Shown in pieces: positions 6,336 to 12,346 of a DNA stretch of 14,249 nucleotides. Position numbers and translations under genes: made by a program. Below the pieces are notes generated by a model. That model was given only the letters and a program-made list of their open reading frames with translations. It was not told the origin of the DNA and did not search any database. Each line of letters opens with the position of its first letter. Position 1 is the first letter of the stretch. This stretch comes from Propionibacterium sp. (GTDB lineage Bacteria; Actinomycetota; Actinomycetes; Propionibacteriales; Propionibacteriaceae), in contig DURG01000063.1 in NCBI GenBank assembly GCA_012837465.1, positions 1 to 14,249 of the forward strand, written 5' to 3'.

Positions 6336-7405
6336 GCACGATTCGGCTGCATGCGCTGGGGAGCGCGGTGGACGTCGACCTCGAGGGAAGCGGGCTCGAC
6401 GAGGCGGAGTTCCGACGCCTGTGGAGCCGCTGTCTAAGGCCCTCAGCGCCCTTCGACCCGGCCGGCAGCTCCGTCGCTGGGCCGGGCTCAGGGACCGGCC
6501 GCCTGCAGTTCAGCAGGCCGACCAGCTTCGAGTCCGCGACCCAGCGGATCACCAAGGCGCTCATCGAGCAGCAGTGGGGCAACCTCCTCATGCTGCACGC
6601 GGGGGCGGTCACCGACCCGTCGACCGGTCGCACGCTTGCGTACGTGGCACCCGGCGGGACGGGGAAGTCGACGCTGACCCGGCTGCTCGGGCGCGAACTC
6701 GGTTACGTCACGGACGAGACGGTGGGCGTGGATCCGGAGTCCCTGCGCGTGCTGCCCTACCCGAAGCCGATCACGTGGGCCGCCGAGCCGGGGACGCGGA
6801 AGGTGGAGCACGCGCCGGAGTCGCTGGGGTTGGTGGAGACGCCCGCCGAGCCCGTGTTGGCCCGGTTGGCCGTGCTGCGTCGACGCAACGGTGCCGAGGC
6901 GACGTTCACCGAGTTGTCGGTGTTGGACGCCATGGAGATGGTGGTGCCCGAGACGTCGTCGCTGAGCAAGCTGCCCCGTCCGCTGCACCTGCTGGCCGAG
7001 CTGTTCGAGCGGGTCGGCGGCGTGACGCTGATCGAGTACGGGGAGGCCGAGGACATCGTGGGCTGGTGTCGTGACTCGCTGGGTTTCGACGCGCCTTCAT
7101 CCAGCCAGTCCTCGGAGTCACCGGGTTTCGACGAGCCCGCGCCCCTCGCAGGCTCGGGGGTGGCCGGCTCAACCAACGTGGTGGACCAGTACGTCAACGG
7201 CGCGGAGTCCGTCGTGCTGCTGGAGGACACCCTCCTGCGGCTGGGCCCCATCGCGACCTCGATCGTCCAGCAGTGGCCCCTCCCCGTCGCGGAACTGGCT
7301 GCGGCCCTGGAGGCCGAGTTCGGCGCCCCCGAGGGGATTGACCTCGTCGCCGCAGTCGAGGAGCAACTCGACACCCTGGCCGAGCACAAGGTCCTGGAGC
7401 GCTAG
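6332..7405 (+). CDS. HPr-kinase-like P-loop protein with C-terminal PqqD-like domain
   Basis: A 357-residue protein. The central region matches the HprK C-terminal kinase fold: LMLHAGAV with His89, the Walker A GGTGKST at 108-114, and GYVTDETVGV with Asp128-Glu129 in the place of the HprK Asp pair. Residues ~283-357 (GAESVVLLEDTLLRLGPIATSIV through EEQLDTLAEHKVLER) look like a PqqD-type winged helix, a fold used to bind peptides in modified-peptide systems. A Ser/Pro/Gly linker (~250-283) joins them. HprK-related kinases and PqqD proteins occur together in some polysaccharide and lasso-peptide clusters, usually as separate genes. GTG 6332 is chosen because it overlaps the upstream stop (GTGA) and starts just before the first conserved block. 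The substrate is unknown. Codons over the first two thirds end in G more often than in the preceding gene. Confidence 0.7.
   Translation: MSTIRLHALGSAVDVDLEGSGLDEAEFRRLWSRCLRPSAPFDPAGSSVAGPGSGTGRLQFSRPTSFESATQRITKALIEQQWGNLLMLHAGAVTDPSTGRTLAYVAPGGTGKSTLTRLLGRELGYVTDETVGVDPESLRVLPYPKPITWAAEPGTRKVEHAPESLGLVETPAEPVLARLAVLRRRNGAEATFTELSVLDAMEMVVPETSSLSKLPRPLHLLAELFERVGGVTLIEYGEAEDIVGWCRDSLGFDAPSSSQSSESPGFDEPAPLAGSGVAGSTNVVDQYVNGAESVVLLEDTLLRLGPIATSIVQQWPLPVAELAAALEAEFGAPEGIDLVAAVEEQLDTLAEHKVLER
7081..7178 (+). repeat. Repeat-like DNA inside the kinase linker
   Basis: The 11-mer GGGTTTCGACG occurs at 7081-7091 and 7123-7133, in the same frame and 42 bases apart. CGAGCC (7132-7137) pairs with GGCTCG (7151-7156), and GGCTCAACCAACG follows at 7166-7178. 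These words resemble the TTTCGAC...GCTCAACCA type dispersed palindromes I recall from actinobacterial intergenic DNA. They encode the low-complexity linker between kinase and PqqD-like domain. Confidence 0.35.
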
Positions 7406-7444
7406 GCCTCGATACCGCCCGATCCGGCGGCGTGCGTCAAGAAG

Positions 7445-7519
7445 TCGATAGAAGTCCCCCAGTGGGCCCGCGCCCGCTCAGCGCACGCCTGCCCACCTCC
7501 GCTGGGGGACTTTCATCGA
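7445..7519. terminator. Large inverted repeat, probable bidirectional terminator
   Basis: The left arm 7445-7462 and right arm 7502-7519 are inverted repeats of 18 bases matching at 16. They include the uninterrupted 11-mer AAGTCCCCCAG (7452-7462) pairing with CTGGGGGACTT (7502-7512). A second small stem TGGGC (7463-7467)/GCCCA (7491-7495) lies inside. It stands between the 3' ends of the plus-strand kinase gene and the minus-strand DUF2207 gene, and ends one base from the latter's stop codon. There is no long T tract, which is common in high-GC actinobacteria. Confidence 0.65.
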
Positions 7520-7520
7520 G

Positions 7521-9959
7521 TCACCAACTGGAGCCGCTGGTGCCGCCGCCTCCCCCACCGCCGCTGCTGCTCGACGAGAACCCCGACGAACCGCCGGAAC
7601 CGCCACTTGACGACGAACCGGACGACGACGGCGGCTTCGAAGCGCTGCCGACGTCGCGGCTGAAGCGGCTCATCTCGCGGCCGAAGTTGTCGAACGATGA
7701 GGCGCCCACCCAGAACGAGGTGTCGGGCGGATCGATGCGGCCCTGCTCCGCCAACTCCCGGCACACCTTCGTCCACCTGTCGGTGAGGTCGAACAGCACG
7801 GCCCACGGCAGGTAGCGGCGGAAGATGTCGTGCTCCGCCTCGAAGTTGAGCTGCGGCGCCTCGGCGGTGGCGATGTACTGCTCGAAGCCCTCCACCTGGT
7901 CCAGCAGCGCGCGACCCTCGGCAGTCAGCGCCGCGTGGCCCATGGATCGCTGTCCGACCGCAGCCCCGAGAAATCCGCCGATGGCCAAACCGGCGCCGAT
8001 GAAGATCATGCCGCCGGGCAGGGGGTTGTCGTTGCGGATGAGATGGTTCAGCAGCAGGGCGAGGGGCGCGAACGGGAGGAACGTCACCGCCATCGCCCGG
8101 AGCCAGGGTTTGGTCTGGTGGAACCACCCGGCCTCCCGGATCCGCTGCTGCCCACCGGTGTACACGGCCGTGCGCATCGCGCGGGCATGGTTCTTGGTCA
8201 GCTTGCCCTCGCCGCGCGATGCGACCTCCAGCACCCGGCGCTCCACCCCTTGGGCGACGTTCGCGTTCCCGATGCGCTGCACCATGAGCGGCCTGGTGCC
8301 CAGCCGCACGCCGCCCCTCACTGCGAGCGACACCAGCGTGGCGGCGAGGTGGCGCGGCTCGTACTGGCGATCCATCAGCAGGCCCGCCTCCCACGGCTGG
8401 AGCCTCGGGGGCTGGAACCGCACGGGGATGTTGTCGCTCCGACTGGCCGGCTTCACCAGGCCGGGCGTGCCCATCACCCCTGGCGGCACCGTCGCGAACC
8501 GGTCGTCGCGCCTCCGGCCCACCTTCGCAGCCGCGATGCCGACCCCGACCCCCAGGCCCACGCCTCCGACGCCCAACCCCAACCCCAGGTTGCGGCGCCG
8601 CTTCTTCGCGGCGTCCAGGCTGGGCTGGAGCGGCTCCGTCGACGCGATGGCCGAGGCCGGGAACGCGAAGTCCGTGAAGGAGTAGAGCGGCGCGCCGGCG
8701 AGCGCCTCGGCGTCGGCCGTGATCGTCGCCCCATCCACCGTCGTGTCGAAGGCACAGGGCTCGCCCGGCTCGGCCTGGTAGTACCAGATCTGCAGGAAGC
8801 CGGGCTCCAGCACGTCGCCCGGCAACGTCCACGTGGCATTGGCATCCGTGACCCATCCGGAGTGCATCGGGACGGTGGGCATCCGCAGGCGGGCGACGTC
8901 ACCATCGATGCCGACGGCGCCGCGCAGCACGTAGCTCACCTCGAAGGTCCGCAGTGGCTCGGGTTCGGTGACGCCGGCGCCGGCCCCGAAGCGGATCGGG
9001 GCCCGCTGGGCGCTCGCGTCGCGCTCGTGACGGGAGGATTCAAAGGGGATGGACTGGCCGCGTTCATCGAGGATGAGCAGGTCCTCGACCGTGAGGATCT
9101 GGTCCTGCTCCTCGTCCCAGGGCAGGCGCGCGAAGGAACCCAGTTCGACGCGCTGTTCGTCGTCGCCATCGGGGAAGACCATCTGGATCTCCTGGAGCAC
9201 CTTGGCCGATCCGTCGGGCTGTACCTCCACGGCGCTGTCGAGCCCGCGCATCTCGGCTGAGCGGATCCGCCGGTCCTCGAGCACGGGCTCCGCGTTGGCC
9301 ACCGAACCCGCGGGGAACTCGGCAACGACGCTGGTCACGCCCGGCCCGCCCTCGTGCGAGAAGGTGGCCACTCCCCCCTCGACGGCGGACTCGCACTCCT
9401 CCGGCCCCACCAGGCAGCGCGCCCGGACGACGCCCTCGGGAGCGGTCACGCGGGCCGTGAACCTCCGCAGTTCGGGCAGGTTGGGGCTGTTGACGTCCCA
9501 GTACAGCTGTGGAACGCCGTCGAAGGTGCGCAGCGCGCCGGCGAGCGTGTACTCGATGACGTAGGTGGCGTCCTGGGTGTCGAGGGCGATGTCCGGATCC
9601 CCGATCCGCAACGTGAGCGACTCGTCCGAACCGCTGCCGTCGGTGCCCTCGACGAACTGCGCAGGCGCGCCGGTGGGGCTGGAGACCTGCACGTCGGTGA
9701 TCTCGTAGACGACGTCCTTGGTGCGGTCCTGGTCCCAGCTCTCCCGCGTCGCGAAACCGAGGTTGATGCCGTGGCGGCCCTTCTCGGGGAAGTGCCAGTT
9801 GATCTCGTAGCGGACGTCGATGGTGCCGTCGGCCTGCACGTCGTAGGTGACGTCGATGTGGTTGAGGTACTCGGAATCCGCCATGGCTGGCGGGGCGAGG
9901 ACGGCGCTGCCGAGCAACACCAGAAGCAGCACGGTCAGGAGGCGCCCCAGTCGTTCCAT
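7521..9959 (-). CDS. Membrane-anchored DUF2207 domain protein with signal peptide
   Basis: An 812-residue exported membrane protein of unknown function. Residues 1-27 form a signal peptide (MERLGRLLTVLLLVLLGSAVL, cleavage near AMA-DS). Two similar extracytoplasmic modules follow: HIDVTYDVQADGTIDVRYEI from ~33 and SAVEVQPDGSAKVLQEIQMV from ~240, each with a GR/GD...LG...W block and ending near Y-L-GA. This is the DUF2207 pattern in tandem. A glycine-rich membrane segment at ~453-478 (GLGLGVGGVGLGVGVG) and two more at ~621-641 and ~643-664 flank a cytoplasmic region. The C-terminus is a Ser/Gly tail ending in a run of Gly and SSW, typical of DUF2207 proteins. The start at 9957-9959 gives an intact signal peptide; TAGCGT lies seven bases upstream and no SD is seen. 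Confidence 0.82.
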   Translation of the reverse strand: MERLGRLLTVLLLVLLGSAVLAPPAMADSEYLNHIDVTYDVQADGTIDVRYEINWHFPEKGRHGINLGFATRESWDQDRTKDVVYEITDVQVSSPTGAPAQFVEGTDGSGSDESLTLRIGDPDIALDTQDATYVIEYTLAGALRTFDGVPQLYWDVNSPNLPELRRFTARVTAPEGVVRARCLVGPEECESAVEGGVATFSHEGGPGVTSVVAEFPAGSVANAEPVLEDRRIRSAEMRGLDSAVEVQPDGSAKVLQEIQMVFPDGDDEQRVELGSFARLPWDEEQDQILTVEDLLILDERGQSIPFESSRHERDASAQRAPIRFGAGAGVTEPEPLRTFEVSYVLRGAVGIDGDVARLRMPTVPMHSGWVTDANATWTLPGDVLEPGFLQIWYYQAEPGEPCAFDTTVDGATITADAEALAGAPLYSFTDFAFPASAIASTEPLQPSLDAAKKRRRNLGLGLGVGGVGLGVGVGIAAAKVGRRRDDRFATVPPGVMGTPGLVKPASRSDNIPVRFQPPRLQPWEAGLLMDRQYEPRHLAATLVSLAVRGGVRLGTRPLMVQRIGNANVAQGVERRVLEVASRGEGKLTKNHARAMRTAVYTGGQQRIREAGWFHQTKPWLRAMAVTFLPFAPLALLLNHLIRNDNPLPGGMIFIGAGLAIGGFLGAAVGQRSMGHAALTAEGRALLDQVEGFEQYIATAEAPQLNFEAEHDIFRRYLPWAVLFDLTDRWTKVCRELAEQGRIDPPDTSFWVGASSFDNFGREMSRFSRDVGSASKPPSSSGSSSSGGSGGSSGFSSSSSGGGGGGGTSGSSW

Positions 9960-9966
9960 GGCCCCG

Positions 9967-9972
9967 ACGCTA
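9967..9972 (-). promoter_or_regulatory. -10-like TAGCGT, leaderless start of DUF2207 gene
   Basis: On the minus strand TAGCGT (9972-9967) is followed by seven bases and the ATG. It fits TAnnnT and would give a leaderless mRNA. It shares the 62-base divergent promoter region with meaB. Confidence 0.4.
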
Positions 9973-10009
9973 ACAGTGCAGGGGATCGTTGGCCCCAGAG
10001 CGGGGGCGA

Positions 10010-10015
10010 TAGGGT
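10010..10015 (+). promoter_or_regulatory. -10 hexamer TAGGGT, leaderless start of meaB
   Basis: TAGGGT ends six bases before the ATG at 10022 and no ribosome binding site is present. TTGGCC at 9989-9994, 15 bases upstream of the hexamer, is a weak -35 candidate. Confidence 0.5.
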
Positions 10016-10021
10016 CGTCAC

Positions 10022-11041
10022 ATGCGCAAGATGAGTGTCGAGGATCTGGCTCAGGGCATCGTCGAAGGGTCGCGTGGGCACATCGCCCGGGCCATCACCC
10101 TGGTGGAGTCGGTCAAGCCCGCCCACCGCGAACAGGCGCACGAACTGCTGGCCAGCATCGCGCCGCGCACCGGCGGCGCGTTCCGCGTCGGCATCTCGGG
10201 TGTGCCGGGGGCCGGCAAGTCCACCTTCGTCAACGCCATGGGCGTCAAGCTGATCGACGAACGGCAACACCGGGTCGCCGTCCTGGCCGTGGACCCGTCC
10301 TCGTCACGCACCGGTGGCTCCATCCTGGGCGACCGCACCCGCATGTCGGACCTCGCCCAGCGGGAGGAGGCCTTCATCCGTCCCTCCCCCTCCGCCGGGC
10401 ACCTCGGCGGCGTCGCCCGCGCCACCCGCGAGTCGATGCTCGTCCTCGAGGCCGCCGGCTACGACGTCGTGCTGGTCGAGACGGTGGGCGTCGGGCAGTC
10501 TGAGGTCGCCGTCGCCGGCATGGTCGACACCTTCCTCATGCTCCAGGTGGCCCGCACCGGCGACATGCTCCAGGGCATCAAGCGCGGCATCCTCGAACTG
10601 GCCGACGTCATCGCCATCACCAAGGCCGACGGCGACAACGAAGGCGCCGCCCGGGTCGCCGCGCGCGAGTTGAGCATCGCGATGAAGCTCATCACCTCGG
10701 ACAACGAGAAGCGCCGGGCGCCCGTGCTGACCTGCTCGTCGTACACGGGCGCCGGCCTCGACGAGGTGTGGGACACGGTCACCAAGCACCGCAGCGAACT
10801 CGAATCCGAGGGCTCGCTGCAGCAGCGCCGCCTCTCCCAGCAGCGCGACTGGCTGTGGAACATGGTGCGCGACGAGGTCATGGAGTCGCTGCGCACCTCT
10901 CCGGAGGTCCGCGCGGTGGCCGACACGGTGGAGGCCAGGATCGCGGAGGAGTCGCTGTCGGCCCTCGAGGGCTCGGCGGAGATCCTGCGTGCGTTCGCCG
11001 ACAACATCGGCACCTTCCACTGGGGACGCGACTCCGAGTGA
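10022..11041 (+). CDS. meaB: MeaB/ArgK family GTPase (methylmalonyl-CoA mutase chaperone)
   Basis: A 339-residue G3E-class P-loop GTPase of normal family length. Walker A GVPGAGKST is at 60-68 after the helical N-terminal region. The family signature DPSSSRTGGSILGDRTRM follows, then FIRPSPSAGHLGGVARAT, the Walker B region YDVVLVETVGVGQSE and the TKAD base-recognition motif. MeaB protects and helps load the B12-dependent methylmalonyl-CoA mutase, which interconverts succinyl-CoA and methylmalonyl-CoA in propionate metabolism. No mutase subunit genes lie in this window, although they are often adjacent. ATG 10022 is the likely start, with a leaderless-type TAGGGT upstream; an in-frame ATG lies three codons later (MRKM). 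A GC-rich dyad follows the stop codon. Confidence 0.92.
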   Translation: MRKMSVEDLAQGIVEGSRGHIARAITLVESVKPAHREQAHELLASIAPRTGGAFRVGISGVPGAGKSTFVNAMGVKLIDERQHRVAVLAVDPSSSRTGGSILGDRTRMSDLAQREEAFIRPSPSAGHLGGVARATRESMLVLEAAGYDVVLVETVGVGQSEVAVAGMVDTFLMLQVARTGDMLQGIKRGILELADVIAITKADGDNEGAARVAARELSIAMKLITSDNEKRRAPVLTCSSYTGAGLDEVWDTVTKHRSELESEGSLQQRRLSQQRDWLWNMVRDEVMESLRTSPEVRAVADTVEARIAEESLSALEGSAEILRAFADNIGTFHWGRDSE

Positions 11042-11042
11042 C

Positions 11043-11077
11043 CCCCGGGGAAGCCCCCATCATCCCGGGACCCGGGG
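11043..11077 (+). terminator. GC-rich dyad after meaB
   Basis: CCCCGGG (11043-11049) pairs with CCCGGGG (11071-11077), beginning one base after the meaB stop, with a further palindrome TCCCGGGA inside the loop. There is no T tract, so terminator function is tentative. Confidence 0.35.
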
Positions 11078-11104
11078 CCAGAATCGCTGGACACCAGTGC
11101 CGAT

Positions 11105-11121
11105 CGGTACCGTAGGTACCG
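11105..11121. promoter_or_regulatory. Perfect dyad CGGTACC-GTA-GGTACCG, operator candidate
   Basis: Two 7-base arms are perfect inverted repeats around GTA, and the same bases also read as a 9-base direct repeat (GGTACCGTA, GGTACCGTG). The centre is about 30 bases before the TAGACT -10 of the fhaA operon, overlapping the -35 region, a usual place for a repressor or activator site. Confidence 0.4.
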
Positions 11122-11142
11122 TGGCAGCCTCACCCCGGCGGG

Positions 11143-11148
11143 TAGACT
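11143..11148 (+). promoter_or_regulatory. -10 hexamer TAGACT of the fhaA operon
   Basis: TAGACT is a good actinobacterial -10. Transcription would start near 11155, giving a leader of about 34 bases that contains the strong ribosome binding site of fhaA. No TTGACA-like -35 is evident at the right distance. Confidence 0.5.
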
Positions 11149-11179
11149 GCCCGAGAAGTTGCGTCCGAGCCATCGAGGA

Positions 11180-11185
11180 AGGAGG
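11180..11185 (+). promoter_or_regulatory. Strong ribosome binding site AGGAGG that sets the fhaA start
   Basis: GAGGAAGGAGG runs up to three bases before ATG 11189. The spacing from AGGAGG is short, but the overlapping GAGGAAGG gives a normal distance. It excludes the alternative in-frame start at 11159. Confidence 0.6.
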
Positions 11186-11188
11186 CGC

Positions 11189-11884
11189 ATGGGAGTCTTC
11201 GACAAGGCTGAGAAGCGGATCGAATCCGCCGTCGGCAAGGTGTTCGCACGTGCCTTCAAGGGCTACGTGCACCCCGTCGAGATCGTCGCCGGGATCCAGC
11301 GCGAACTGGACGCAGAGGCCAAGCTCCTCTCGCGCGACAAGCGGCTGGTCCCCAACGCATTCACCATCGGGCTGTCCCAGGGCGACCACGACAGGCTCGC
11401 TCCGTACTCCAAGACGCTCAACCAGGAGATCCTGCCCTCGATCCGCGACCACGCAGCGGACAGGCACTACGTCTTCAACGGCCCCATCTCCATCGACTAC
11501 GAACTCGACAAGTCCCTCCCGACGGGCCAGTTCACCGTCGTCTCCCAGGCGATCGCCCCGGAGACGCGCAAGGAGTCGCCGCGCCCGGGCCGCATGGTGC
11601 TCGAGGTCAACGGCGTGCGCCACCCGCTCGTCGCGCCCGGCATCCTCATCGGCCGCGGCGCCGAGGCCGATCTGCGGCTGAACGACCCAGGGGTCTCCCG
11701 ACGGCACGCGCTCATCAGCGTGGGTGGCGACCCCGACCACCCGGTGATCACCATCGAGGACCTCGGGTCCACCAACGGCATGCACGTCAACGGCAGCCGC
11801 ACAACCAAGACGAGGATCGGAGAAGGCGCCCGCATCGAGATCGGGAACACCAGAATGTTGGTCCACACGCCTTCGGAGACGTGA
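11189..11884 (+). CDS. fhaA: FhaA-like protein: DUF3662 plus FHA domain
   Basis: A 231-residue cytoplasmic signalling protein. The N-terminal ~120 residues are the DUF3662 domain (MGVFDKAEKRIESAVGKVF, HPVEIVAGIQRELD, VPNAFTIGLS). The C-terminal FHA domain has GRG at 155-157, SRRH at 170-173 and GSTNG at 193-197, the phosphothreonine-binding set. In mycobacteria FhaA is bound through phosphothreonine by the Ser/Thr kinase system controlling cell-wall synthesis and division. It is much shorter than the 527-residue M. tuberculosis FhaA, because the long disordered linker is only about 25 residues here. It is the first gene of the operon. fhaB starts immediately after its stop. Confidence 0.93.
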   Translation: MGVFDKAEKRIESAVGKVFARAFKGYVHPVEIVAGIQRELDAEAKLLSRDKRLVPNAFTIGLSQGDHDRLAPYSKTLNQEILPSIRDHAADRHYVFNGPISIDYELDKSLPTGQFTVVSQAIAPETRKESPRPGRMVLEVNGVRHPLVAPGILIGRGAEADLRLNDPGVSRRHALISVGGDPDHPVITIEDLGSTNGMHVNGSRTTKTRIGEGARIEIGNTRMLVHTPSET

Positions 11885-12346
11885 GTGTCTGACCTTGTCA
11901 TCGCGGCGATCAAGATCGTCTTCCTCGGGCTCCTCTGGCTGTTCATCCTGTTCGTCGCCAACGTGGTGCGCACCGACATGTTCGGCCGCCGCGTCCCCGT
12001 CTCCTCCCTGAGCGCCATCCCCGCAGACCGCGGCCGCGGCAAGGGCAGATCGAAGCTCCCCACCCGCTTCGCGATCACGGCCGGGCCCCAGCAGGGCGCC
12101 TCCGTCCCCGTCGAGCCGACGATCAACCTGGGCCGAGCGGCGGATTCGACGCTCCTGCTCGACGACGACTACGCGTCGGCCCGGCACGCCCAACTCGTGC
12201 AGCACGACGCCACCACCTGGATCATCTCGGACCTGCAGTCCACCAACGGCACCTACGTCAACGGCAAGCTCGTCACCGAGCCAACCAAGGTCACCGTCGG
12301 CGACGTGGTGCGCATCGGCAAGACCCTCATGAGGCTGGAGATCTAG
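11885..12346 (+). CDS. fhaB: FhaB-like membrane-anchored FHA protein
   Basis: A 153-residue protein with one N-terminal membrane segment at ~6-27 (IAAIKIVFLGLLWLFILFVANVV), a basic/linker region, and a C-terminal FHA domain. The FHA residues are GR at 83-84, SARH at 98-101 and STNG at 119-122. It matches the FhaB/FipA family (about 155 residues in M. tuberculosis), a phosphothreonine-dependent partner of the division and peptidoglycan machinery, facing the cytoplasm. GTG 11885 directly follows the fhaA stop codon, with GGAG six bases before it. Its stop shares one base with the pstP start. Confidence 0.93.
   Translation: MSDLVIAAIKIVFLGLLWLFILFVANVVRTDMFGRRVPVSSLSAIPADRGRGKGRSKLPTRFAITAGPQQGASVPVEPTINLGRAADSTLLLDDDYASARHAQLVQHDATTWIISDLQSTNGTYVNGKLVTEPTKVTVGDVVRIGKTLMRLEI

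Noticed and set aside
7830..9260. A 476-codon plus-strand open frame within the DUF2207 gene
   Set aside because: Arg/His/Gly-rich shadow without motifs; the minus strand has a signal peptide, domains and membrane segments.
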